From Sporomusa acidovorans (GTDB lineage: Bacteria; Bacillota; Negativicutes; Sporomusales; Sporomusaceae), in assembly GCF_900101845.1 (NCBI RefSeq), contig NZ_FNAM01000053.1:1-33721 (forward strand): a DNA stretch of 33,721 nt, read 5' to 3'. The notes under the pieces were generated by a model that made no database searches, had not been told where the DNA came from, and was given only the letters and a program-made list of their open reading frames with translations. Shown here piece after piece: positions 23,538-29,659 of this stretch. Positions within the stretch are counted from its first letter, which is position 1, and every line of letters starts with the position of its first letter. The position numbers were made by a program, and so were the translations under genes.

Positions 23538-23843
23538 ATGATTAAGAACAAATATCAAAAACCTAAATGGGAATCCCCGGAAATCAGCGAATGTGACTTC
23601 AATGCCACAACAAAAGAATCCGATAAACGTTCTGCCACTGTTGGCTGTCAACCTTCATGGAGTCCCTGCCAGCCCACCAAACAACCCATTGGCTGCCGTC
23701 CTTCCTGGCCTCCCTGTTCGCCCCGGCAGTGCTACCCGCGGCAGTGCTACCCGCGGCAGTGTTCCCCGTGGCAGTGCTCTCCGCAGCAGTGCTCTCCGCG
23801 CATGTGTATGCCAATTAGCCATCGCCCCTGCAATCCATTATAA
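23538..23843 (+). CDS. Cys-rich precursor peptide for the adjacent radical SAM enzyme (candidate RiPP)
   Basis: 101 residues beginning 3 bases after the maturase stop, with GGAGGA in the maturase end as ribosome site. Residues 1-35 form a charged leader-like part containing YQKPKWESPEI. The rest has Cys at 37, 44, 53, 60, 65, 70, 75, 80, 85, 90 and 98 (Cys19 is in the leader), 12 in all. Two units GCxPSWxPCxP (36-46, 52-62) are followed by seven cysteines spaced five apart, C-[SY]-P-[RWQ]-[QM]. No signal peptide or membrane segment. I do not recognise a named family. A spore coat or metal-binding role is the alternative, but tight coupling to a SPASM maturase favours a modified peptide. Confidence 0.75.
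   Translation: MIKNKYQKPKWESPEISECDFNATTKESDKRSATVGCQPSWSPCQPTKQPIGCRPSWPPCSPRQCYPRQCYPRQCSPWQCSPQQCSPRMCMPISHRPCNPL
23715..23807 (+). repeat. 15-base tandem repeat coding for the CxPxQ pentapeptides
   Basis: About six copies of a 15-base unit (CGGCAGTGCTACCCG and variants), in frame inside the peptide gene. The first two or three copies are nearly identical and the later ones have drifted, as expected if the array grows or shrinks by slippage. Confidence 0.85.
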
Positions 23844-23900
23844 AGAAGCCACCCCATTTAAATATCCAAAATTTCTATCTTGCTATTTTCTTAGTTTGAA

Positions 23901-24473
23901 TTACTTTTTTATATTTCCTACTAATATAATTGTTGCCTGAATGGCGGCAAGCAAAGATCCAATTATATCGGCGATTAAATCAAGATTGGTATCCAGCAGA
24001 CTAGGCTGGCTCGGTACCCTGGGCTTAGTTATATAATCCCCGATGAACTCACCTACTTCGTATAAAGCACCAATACCAAGCCCTAAGGCAAGCACAAGGA
24101 TAAAGGTAAATCCAGGGCCGATTGCGGGACGAGTCAAACGAATCATAACACTATATGCAAATAAGGAAAAAGCATAGCTGCCAACGATATGCTGAATTTT
24201 ATCAAAAATTGATGATGTAGTATAAAGATCAAAATATAAACCGAAAAAACTATCACTAAAAATAACCGTCATGACACTCGCCCGAATGTAAATATTTAGG
24301 TTAATGCCCTTCTTTACATCGATAAACGTATAGATTATCCATAAAACTATTTTTACTCCGATGTTTTTCGCATAATCATACTGTCCCTGTTGAATCAGCC
24401 CAAGGACTATGCCCAACAAAACGAGCAGGAAGACGGCGGTAAGAGCGAATACGATTTTTCTTTGCGCGCACAA
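23901..24473 (-). CDS. YjdF/DUF2238-like membrane protein
   Basis: About 190 residues with six or so hydrophobic segments and no signal cleavage site. The conserved C-terminal pattern ALYEVGEFIGDYI...DTNLDLIADIIGSLLAA matches the YjdF/DUF2238 family (from memory), whose function is unknown; acidic residues placed within the membrane suggest ion or small-molecule handling, but this is not established. The frame opens at GTG 24479, only 3 bases after GGAGG; TTG 24473 is 9 bases after it and is preferred. It is convergent with the peptide gene, 57 bases apart, so it is probably not part of that operon. Confidence 0.7.
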   Translation of the reverse strand: MCAQRKIVFALTAVFLLVLLGIVLGLIQQGQYDYAKNIGVKIVLWIIYTFIDVKKGINLNIYIRASVMTVIFSDSFFGLYFDLYTTSSIFDKIQHIVGSYAFSLFAYSVMIRLTRPAIGPGFTFILVLALGLGIGALYEVGEFIGDYITKPRVPSQPSLLDTNLDLIADIIGSLLAAIQATIILVGNIKK

Positions 24474-24613
24474 AAGCACTTTCCTCCCTTTTCCCCCTAT
24501 AAAATACCATTAATCAGGTTCCCGCCCCCCTTGCAACCCATGCGAACGTATATAGTTTACCCAAATAGCCTTTAAATTTATAGTGTAATTTGATTAGAAT
24601 AATACTTGCAAAA

Positions 24614-24653
24614 ACAACAAAGCTTATCAGGCTAATCTGATAAGCTTTGTTGT
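24614..24653 (-). terminator. Perfect 17-base hairpin with T-run (minus strand)
   Basis: ACAACAAAGCTTATCAG (24614-24630) pairs perfectly with CTGATAAGCTTTGTTGT (24637-24653), 6-base loop. On the minus strand it is followed by TTTTTGC. It lies in the 356-base gap between the DUF2238-like gene and tRNA-Leu, a second stop for transcripts from the tRNA. It may be a terminator or a remnant of an inverted repeat; the rest of this gap shows no gene. Confidence 0.65.
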
Positions 24654-24789
24654 GAAATATTCGCGTATAATTTGTATTTATTTGTCGGCAACTATATATA
24701 TTCAATAAAAGTACTTGTAACTAAGTTCAATTCCATCTGGAAGATATCGCCGTTGCTGTATGATTGCTGTCTAAGTCCTTTCTGACAAT

Positions 24790-24822
24790 AAAAAAGCTTC
24801 TCAAGCTTGATGCCTAAGAAGC
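24790..24822 (-). terminator. Probable terminator after tRNA-Leu
   Basis: On the minus strand GCTTCT-TAGGCATCAAGCTTG-AGAAGC (24796-24822 complement) is followed by six T (24790-24795). Short stem with a larger loop, 14 bases past the tRNA 3' end. Confidence 0.6.
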
Positions 24823-24835
24823 CTTGTATTTTCTA

Positions 24836-24920
24836 TGGTGCGGGAGACAGGAATTGAACCTGCACGCCTCACGGCGCTAGATCCTAAGTCTAGTGCGTCT
24901 GCCAGTTCCGCCACTCCCGC
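24836..24920 (-). tRNA. tRNA-Leu (anticodon UAG)
   Basis: 85 bases, minus strand, class II with a long variable arm and encoded CCA. Acceptor GCGGGAG/CTCCCGC, anticodon stem CTAGA/TCTAG with loop CTTAGGA (anticodon TAG at 24884-24886), T loop TTCAATT. Reads CUA and, by wobble, CUN codons. Confidence 0.97.
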
Positions 24921-24950
24921 AAAAAGTATTGCTTTGTCGCTGTAGATGTT

Positions 24951-24979
24951 ATAATATCATAGTTATTTTACTATGTCAA
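24951..24979 (-). promoter_or_regulatory. Consensus promoter for tRNA-Leu
   Basis: Minus strand -35 TTGACA (24974-24979), 17-base spacer, -10 TATTAT (24951-24956). It lies 30 bases before the tRNA 5' end. Confidence 0.88.
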
Positions 24980-24995
24980 CCTCTATCTATACAGT

Positions 24996-25229
24996 ATCCA
25001 ATAAAGATTTACGAAGTGCAACCAGGCGGCCCCTCTGCTAAAGGTTATGCAAATTATTATATCTCATCTCAGTATGGTTGGCAAGCTTGCATAGTTACAG
25101 TCCCGTTTTCCGCCTAAAGTCCAATTTCCAATTTATCGTTATATAGTTAAAAAATCCAATAAAGATTTTTAGGCAGGCTACAAGACCGTAAACGCTAATT
25201 GCGGAGGGAATAAAAAATCTTTATTGGAT
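24996..25229. repeat. Three copies of ATCCAATAAAGATTT around the suf 3' end
   Basis: Direct copies at 24996-25010 and 25154-25168, and an inverted copy ending at 25229 (25215-25229). The 328-base gap 24921-25248 is otherwise gene-free; the small open frames in it start inside the tRNA antisense strand and are not supported. Confidence 0.7.
25154..25229 (-). terminator. Probable terminator after sufB
   Basis: Minus strand: a 17-base perfect stem (25213-25229 with 25154-25170, core ATCCAATAAAGATTTTT), a 42-base loop, then a further run of T (complement of 25148-25153). It lies 20 bases past the sufB stop. The loop is longer than usual for an intrinsic terminator. Confidence 0.55.
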
Positions 25230-25248
25230 CTTATGATGAAGCAAGCAC

Positions 25249-26475
25249 TTACGAATATTTTTGCAAACTAAACTCGTGAATCACATTATTAATTTCGCGT
25301 AAAAGGGCAGCAGGCAATCCTTCAATATTTACGTTAAGGAAACCGCGGACAATGGTAGCAATCGCCTCTTCCTCGGTAAGGCCGCGCGCCATTAAGTATT
25401 CAATTTCTTCCGGAGCAATCTTGCCGACTGCCGCTTCATGACTGAGTTCCGCATTGCCTGTCCGGGCTTCCAACTCCGGTACCGCATGAATAACCCCCTT
25501 ATCCGACAGCAACAAACCATGGCATTCTAAGTGGGCCTTGGTTTCCGGTGACTGCCCCAGTAAATGACCGCGGTTGATCACTATACCGCCGGTGCTTATC
25601 GTACGGGCAATAATCTCTGCCCTGGCCCCCGGCGCAGCCAGAATAGCTCTGCCGCCGACATCCATATGCGAACCGGGCGGAGCAACCAGTATCGAATTAA
25701 TTCGTGATACGGCTCCCGGTCCTACAAGCTTTGTAGTCGGATACATTTGCAGATCATGAACCGGCTGCATACAGACATAATTTGATAAATATAACCCGTT
25801 TTCCTCAATAACAACGCCGGTACGAGGCCTAACCACAACTTCCTCGCCCCAACGGTGAAGCATGGTAAAGGTCAGCTTCCCGCCTTTTTTTACATAGAAC
25901 TCACTTATCCCGACATGCATACCTTTTTTCACCTGAGGGTCGGTGGCACAACCTGTAATAACGTGTAATTCCGCCCCTTCCTCAACAATAATAATATTAT
26001 GGACATCCTGGATAAGGTCTTCCTGCCCAATGTATAAACAGGCCTGTACCGGATAATCAACTTTTTTCCCTGCCGAAACATGAATAAAATAGCCGTGTTC
26101 CTGATGGAGCGCCGCCCTGGCAGTATATTTATCGGCGTCAGGTTCAACCGCCTGCCACCAATAATCAGACAGCCAATCGTATTTTTTTAACGCATCGTCC
26201 GTACTTAAAATTTCCACACCGTCAGTGGCAACATTACAGTGCACAACGGAATGATCAACCTGCATATACGTTCCTGCCCGCTCTTCCCCGGCAACCTCCA
26301 TGCCGATATTCTCCAGTTGTTTTTGCTGTTCAGGAGAAAGTTTGGCAGGATCGGAAAGATAACTTCGCTCAGCGGCTTTATCAGCAAAAGCAGCAAAATC
26401 TATATCTGCCCCCAGGGCAGCTTTTTTCTCATATGCGGCACGGGCCTTATCGTTTATATTTGCCTCATTCTTCAT
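25249..26475 (-). CDS. sufB: SufB-like Fe-S cluster scaffold protein
   Basis: 408-residue SufB/SufD family beta-helix protein that with SufC assembles Fe-S clusters in the cytoplasm. The conserved C-terminal region LSHEAAVGKIAPEEIEYLMARGLTEEEAIATIVRGF is intact, as is the helix core (HVGISEFYVKKGGKLTFTMLHRW). It is shorter than the 465-480 residue SufB of the SufBCD system. Only sufC and sufB are present here, which matches the minimal SmsCB-type system of many anaerobes. ATG 26475, AGGAGG upstream. 11 bases after sufC. Confidence 0.93.
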   Translation of the reverse strand: MKNEANINDKARAAYEKKAALGADIDFAAFADKAAERSYLSDPAKLSPEQQKQLENIGMEVAGEERAGTYMQVDHSVVHCNVATDGVEILSTDDALKKYDWLSDYWWQAVEPDADKYTARAALHQEHGYFIHVSAGKKVDYPVQACLYIGQEDLIQDVHNIIIVEEGAELHVITGCATDPQVKKGMHVGISEFYVKKGGKLTFTMLHRWGEEVVVRPRTGVVIEENGLYLSNYVCMQPVHDLQMYPTTKLVGPGAVSRINSILVAPPGSHMDVGGRAILAAPGARAEIIARTISTGGIVINRGHLLGQSPETKAHLECHGLLLSDKGVIHAVPELEARTGNAELSHEAAVGKIAPEEIEYLMARGLTEEEAIATIVRGFLNVNIEGLPAALLREINNVIHEFSLQKYS

Positions 26476-26486
26476 TTTTTCGCCTC

Positions 26487-27239
26487 CTATAGCGCACAGT
26501 TAATACATTCTTCATAGCCTTTTTCATGGATACAGGCCAGCATTTCCTGCGGGTTGCCACTACAGGACAACGTTCCCTGATACATGACATGCGCAATATC
26601 TGCAGGTACATATTCCATGATATGCCCGGTATGCGTAATGATCAGCCCGGATTTTTGCCGGTCGGTCCGGCGCCTTTTGATCGTTTGCCCATTCTTTCTG
26701 GTGCCGCGTTCCAAAATATAATTGGCTGCTTGTCCCACGACAGCAATATTCTCAATATCAACCCCCGACTCCGGCTCATCCAGCATAACAAAATCCGGTT
26801 GTTGAGCCATTAACTGCAACAATTCGGAACGTTTAATTTCGCCACCGGAAAATCCCTCATTTACTCCTCTTGCCAAAAAATCAACCATATTCATTTTTTC
26901 TGCCAGTGACTCCACCTCAACCTGATTTTTTCCGCAAATTTGAACCATTTCACGCACGGAAAGGCCACGCAACGTCGGCGGTCGTTGGATCATAACCCCA
27001 ATTCCCCTGCGCGCACGTTCATCAACCGGCAAATGGGTTATATCCTGTCCTTTAAAGTAGATTTTTCCGGCAGTGACTGTATACCGGGCGAATCCCATAA
27101 TTGCGCCAATTAATGTAGATTTTCCGGTACCGTTCGGGCCAAACAGTACATGCACTTCCCCCGGCTTGATATGCAAATTGACATCTTGCAGTATTTGCCG
27201 GCCATCGACTGCTACCGATATTCCTTCAAGTCTTAACAA
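26487..27239 (-). CDS. sufC: SufC ABC-type ATPase of the Fe-S assembly system
   Basis: About 250-residue ATPase that drives conformational change in the SufB scaffold. Walker A GPNGTGKST, Q-loop QRPPTLRGLSV, signature SGGEIKR, Walker B FVMLDEPESGVDIE, and H-loop ITHTGHIMEY are present. A short basic insertion (KNGQTIKRRRTDRQKSG) lies between Walker B and the H-loop. The frame opens at ATG 27245, but GGAGG is only 2 bases before it; TTG 27239 is 8 bases after it and gives MLRLEGISVAVDG, so I prefer it. First gene of sufC-sufB, no sufD, sufS or sufU nearby. Confidence 0.94.
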   Translation of the reverse strand: MLRLEGISVAVDGRQILQDVNLHIKPGEVHVLFGPNGTGKSTLIGAIMGFARYTVTAGKIYFKGQDITHLPVDERARRGIGVMIQRPPTLRGLSVREMVQICGKNQVEVESLAEKMNMVDFLARGVNEGFSGGEIKRSELLQLMAQQPDFVMLDEPESGVDIENIAVVGQAANYILERGTRKNGQTIKRRRTDRQKSGLIITHTGHIMEYVPADIAHVMYQGTLSCSGNPQEMLACIHEKGYEECINCAL

Positions 27240-27288
27240 CTGCATCGCCTCCCAATCGTTTTATTAAAATAACCCCCCAAAGCCAAGG

Positions 27289-27317
27289 TTATATATTCTT
27301 TCCTTACGTAATTGTAA
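27289..27317 (-). promoter_or_regulatory. Possible promoter for sufCB
   Basis: Minus strand -35 TTACAA (27312-27317), 17-base spacer, -10 ATATAA (27289-27294). Leader of about 45 bases to sufC. A moderate match only. Confidence 0.45.
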
Positions 27318-27405
27318 CATTCTATTTAGAGACAATCTTTCCTTCTTAATTACAAAAGAAATCAACCAAATTATACCATAACATTTTTAGATATTCTCAT
27401 AATGC

Positions 27406-27437
27406 TTCGCCCCCCTCGTTAGCTTGAGGGGGGCGAA
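27406..27437. repeat. Perfect 12-base hairpin upstream of sufC
   Basis: TTCGCCCCCCTC (27406-27417), loop GTTAGCTT, GAGGGGGGCGAA (27426-27437). It is flanked by A residues on the right and lacks a T-run in either direction, so it is not a normal terminator. It may be a protein-binding or RNA structure in the 463-base gap 27246-27708. Confidence 0.65.
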
Positions 27438-27502
27438 AAAATAACCACAATAACTTGGTTGGTCATTTCAAGTCAAATTATAATAATTAACCTTACCATT
27501 CA

Positions 27503-27531
27503 TTGACATTTATTATTTAATATAATATATT
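27503..27531 (+). promoter_or_regulatory. Promoter-like sequence with no gene behind it
   Basis: Plus strand -35 TTGACA (27503-27508), 17-base spacer, -10 TATATT (27526-27531). It points into the gap holding the 27606-27641 hairpin, then into the 3' end of the convergent PNPOx-like gene. It could start a small RNA, or be chance in AT-rich sequence. Confidence 0.35.
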
Positions 27532-27605
27532 GATTTTATGGCATATATTCCATAATTTTTCCAGATTACGCCCTCTTGCCTTGCTGGATTAATGTCTAGA
27601 AAACC

Positions 27606-27641
27606 CGGCTAACGCCGAGCGTTAAGCGAAGGCGTTAGCCG
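27606..27641. repeat. Perfect 11-base hairpin in the suf-PNPOx gap
   Basis: CGGCTAACGCC (27606-27616) and GGCGTTAGCCG (27631-27641) with loop GAGCGTTAAGCGAA, which repeats part of the stem (GCGTTA). GC-rich inside an AT-rich gap. No clear T-run follows on either strand; the plus strand continues AAAGGGACGTTTTT. It resembles a repetitive extragenic palindrome. Confidence 0.6.
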
Positions 27642-27708
27642 AAAGGGACGTTTTTGGCACTGTCAATAAAGACAATGTCAAATAAAATTGTAATATCCGT
27701 TAAGTATT

Positions 27709-28098
27709 TTAGAGAGACTTTCCGATATCAGGGCCAGGTGATGTTACGAAAATCTTCTCAACTTCAACAGTTACTACACCTTTTGCATTCAGTTTAAGAA
27801 CAGACGCCATCGTATTTCCCTCATCCACAAGTGAGCCTTCCGTTATGTAAGTAGCGATGCCTTTAATCTGGTAGCCTTGAAGTTTTTCCGCATTAAAAAC
27901 TGTAATCGCTACTTTTGGATTACTTTTTATATTTTCGAGAGTTTTTTTCATAAAAACATCAACAAGCATTAATTTGTTATCATTAAGCACCTTGGTAAAA
28001 TAAATTGGAACCGCATTCGGGGTACTTCCCGCACTTGCAAGAACCCACATTTTATTTTCCTCAAGAAATGCCTTGATTTCAGAATTTATTACCTTCAC
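27709..28098 (-). CDS. PNPOx-like flavin split-barrel protein
   Basis: 129-residue protein of the pyridoxamine 5'-phosphate oxidase-like superfamily. The pattern MWVLASAGSTPNAVPIYF, the KLMLVDVFMKKTLENIKSNPKVAITVF segment and the C-terminal GVVTVEVEKIFVTSPGPDIG match small FMN- or heme-binding members. It may act as a redox protein; the exact substrate is unknown. GTG 28098 has GGAGG 8 bases upstream. It is divergent from an HxlR regulator with 183 bases between, the usual layout for such a regulator and its target. Confidence 0.8.
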   Translation of the reverse strand: MKVINSEIKAFLEENKMWVLASAGSTPNAVPIYFTKVLNDNKLMLVDVFMKKTLENIKSNPKVAITVFNAEKLQGYQIKGIATYITEGSLVDEGNTMASVLKLNAKGVVTVEVEKIFVTSPGPDIGKSL

Positions 28099-28207
28099 TA
28101 TATGTTCCTCCTTTATTGCTTTTTATTTATTTTAATAACAACAATATAGGCAGCTGCCAATATTATGATATACTCACTATTTAACAAAAACAAGTATGCA
28201 CTTTTAA

Positions 28208-28232
28208 GTAACTTAGGTAACAAAAAGGTAAC
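28208..28232. promoter_or_regulatory. Three GTAAC repeats, candidate HxlR operator
   Basis: GTAAC occurs at 28208-28212, 28217-28221 and 28228-28232, set in AGTAACTTAGGTAAC and GGTAACTTAAA contexts, within the divergent gap between the PNPOx-like and HxlR genes. A regulator binding here could control both promoters. Confidence 0.4.
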
Positions 28233-28281
28233 TTAAATCTATGATCTTTCACCAAAGACATATTGTGATAGGAGAACAATT

Positions 28282-28670
28282 ATGGAGAAAGCAAAATGCC
28301 CGATAGAAATAACCCTGTCTGTTATAAGCGGAAAATGGAAATTTCTTATAATTCGCGAACTAATGGGAGGCGGAAAACGTTTTGGCGCATTACATAAGTG
28401 CATTGGGCCTATTAGCGCAAAAATATTAACACAACAGCTTAGAGAAATGGAAAATGACGGACTGGTTGAAAGAAAAGTTTTTTCAGAAATTCCTCCCAAA
28501 GTTGAATATTCATTAACCCCCTAGGTCAAAGTCTCTTACCCATTCTGGTTGCTATGAGAAAGTGGGGACTAAACGTCACTAATAAGCACACACCCAAATG
28601 CCATTATTGTAACCAATGCGAACCAGTTTATCTTTCAGCCGCATCCAATAGGCAATATTCTTCTAAGTAA
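28282..28670 (+). pseudogene. HxlR-family regulator with a frameshift at a C5 tract
   Basis: Winged-helix HxlR-family regulator. The first frame gives 80 residues (KCPIEITLSVISGKWKFLIIREL, GPISAKILTQQLREMENDGLV, VEYSLTP) and stops at TAG 28522. The next frame continues exactly where the family continues, from CTA 28521: LGQSLLPILVAMRKWGLNV, then a tail with C-x2-C-x2-C (KCHYCNQCE), ending at 28670, about 129 residues in all. One C is missing from the CCCCC tract at 28517-28521. It may be a true mutation, a sequencing error, a slipping (phase-variable) site, or programmed slippage just before the stop. Cys6 matches the redox-sensing Cys position of HxlR proteins. ATG 28282, GGAG upstream. Confidence 0.8.
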
Positions 28671-28689
28671 GTTTAACGAAGAATATTCC

Positions 28690-28718
28690 TTGACATACTA
28701 TAAAGAATAGTATATATT
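28690..28718 (+). promoter_or_regulatory. Promoter of the Mrp/MinD operon
   Basis: -35 TTGACA (28690-28695), 17-base spacer, -10 TATATT (28713-28718). A perfect 7-5-7 palindrome fills the space from the end of the -35 to the -10. Leader of about 85 bases to the first gene. Confidence 0.75.
28695..28713. promoter_or_regulatory. 7-5-7 palindrome between -35 and -10
   Basis: ATACTAT-AAAGA-ATAGTAT, a perfect inverted repeat sitting in the spacer of the Mrp/MinD operon promoter. A protein bound here should block RNA polymerase. Confidence 0.55.
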
Positions 28719-28720
28719 GA

Positions 28721-28740
28721 TTATGAAATATATATCATAA
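28721..28740. promoter_or_regulatory. Operator-like 20-base palindrome, copy 1
   Basis: TTATGAAATATATATCATAA, symmetric except for one base pair (positions 7 and 14), overlapping the expected transcription start of the Mrp/MinD operon. It matches the palindrome before the transporter gene at 32434-32453. Confidence 0.65.
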
Positions 28741-28767
28741 CTATAAGCAGTATATTTTTTATCTTCA

Positions 28768-28785
28768 TTATGAAATATATCCTAA
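28768..28785. promoter_or_regulatory. Degenerate second copy of the palindrome
   Basis: TTATGAAATATATCCTAA keeps the left half and centre of the 28721-28740 palindrome; the right half has drifted. It lies in the leader, 20 bases before the first gene's ribosome site. Confidence 0.4.
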
Positions 28786-28807
28786 AACTCACAAAGGAGG
28801 AGACCAT

Positions 28808-29659
28808 GTGCTTATCAGTATTGCCAGCGGCAAAGGTGGCACAGGCAAAACAACATTAGCCCTATTACTTGCCGCCGCTCATTCGCAACTCACTCTAATT
28901 GACTGCGATGTCGAAGAACCTAACTGTCACCTGTTTCTCCAACCACAGTGGCAAGGTCCGGAACAAGAAGTCACGATCATGGTTCCAAGCATTGATAATG
29001 ACCGTTGCAATGGCTGTGGCGCATGTTCAGCCGTTTGCCTATTCAGTGCCATCGCAGTTACCGGTAAATCAGCGCTATTATTTGATGAACTATGCCATAG
29101 TTGTGGTGGTTGCCTGCTTGCCTGTCAACAACACGCCATAAGTGAAAAACAAAAACCCATTGGTATTCTAATGAGCGGAACAGCAACCGCCTATCCGGGT
29201 ATTCACTTGTTAAAAGGCACCTTAAAAGTTGGTACTCCCAGCGCTGTATCACTGATCAAACGAATGAAGCAAGAAAGTTTGCAACTTACAGGTGATATTC
29301 TTATAGATTGCCCGCCGGGGACTTCCTGCTCGATGGTAAGCGCCGTCAAAGGCAGCGACTTTTGCATCTTAGTTACCGAACCAACACCTTTTGGTAAGCA
29401 TGACCTAGAATTGGCCATGAATATTACCCGCTTACTCCAGATACCGACAGGGGTTGTAATTAATAAAAGTGATGGTGCTGCTGGTGACGAAAGTATTGAA
29501 ACCTTTAGCGTAAGCCGCCAAATTCCGGTCTTAGCCAAAATTCCTCATAGTCTTTCTTTCGCCCGTCAATATGCCGCAGGCTGCATACCATCTGAATTTC
29601 AAAATATCGCCGCATCCATCTGGCAACGCTTGACGACTGAAAGGAGCGCGAGAGCATGA
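28808..29659 (+). CDS. MinD-type ATPase with inserted 2[4Fe-4S] ferredoxin domain (first of pair)
   Basis: 283-residue member of the MinD/Mrp P-loop family. Deviant Walker A SGKGGTGKTT (8-16), DCDVEEPN near 32, DCPPGTSCS for switch II. Between strands of the ATPase fold lies a ferredoxin insertion with two 4Fe-4S motifs: Cys67, 70, 73, 77 and Cys96, 99, 102, 106. Related genes are found next to NifX-like orange-protein genes in sulfate reducers and clostridia; Fe-S or metal cofactor handling is likely, the exact reaction is not known. GTG 28808 with AAAGGAGG 7 bases before; the ATG at 28806 is in another frame. It overlaps the next gene by 4 bases (ATGA). Confidence 0.88.
   Translation: MLISIASGKGGTGKTTLALLLAAAHSQLTLIDCDVEEPNCHLFLQPQWQGPEQEVTIMVPSIDNDRCNGCGACSAVCLFSAIAVTGKSALLFDELCHSCGGCLLACQQHAISEKQKPIGILMSGTATAYPGIHLLKGTLKVGTPSAVSLIKRMKQESLQLTGDILIDCPPGTSCSMVSAVKGSDFCILVTEPTPFGKHDLELAMNITRLLQIPTGVVINKSDGAAGDESIETFSVSRQIPVLAKIPHSLSFARQYAAGCIPSEFQNIAASIWQRLTTERSARA

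Noticed and set aside
23715..23807. CRISPR array
   Set aside because: Units are only 15 bases, contiguous with no spacers and in frame within a gene.
23593..23940. 115-residue frame overlapping the peptide gene, with Gly-Ser-Ala-Thr-Arg repeats
   Set aside because: The repeat is the shifted reading of the tandem array; the other frame has the ribosome site and the Cys/Pro regularity. The antisense frame 23599-23814 is rejected for the same reason.
24893..25117. 74-residue plus-strand open frame next to tRNA-Leu
   Set aside because: It starts on the antisense strand of the tRNA, crosses the tRNA promoter and has no ribosome site; the C-terminal half reads like protein but I cannot support it.
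27606..27661. Riboswitch (c-di-GMP or similar)
   Set aside because: The GGGAC stretch looks superficially similar, but the needed conserved loops are absent and no gene lies downstream in the same direction.
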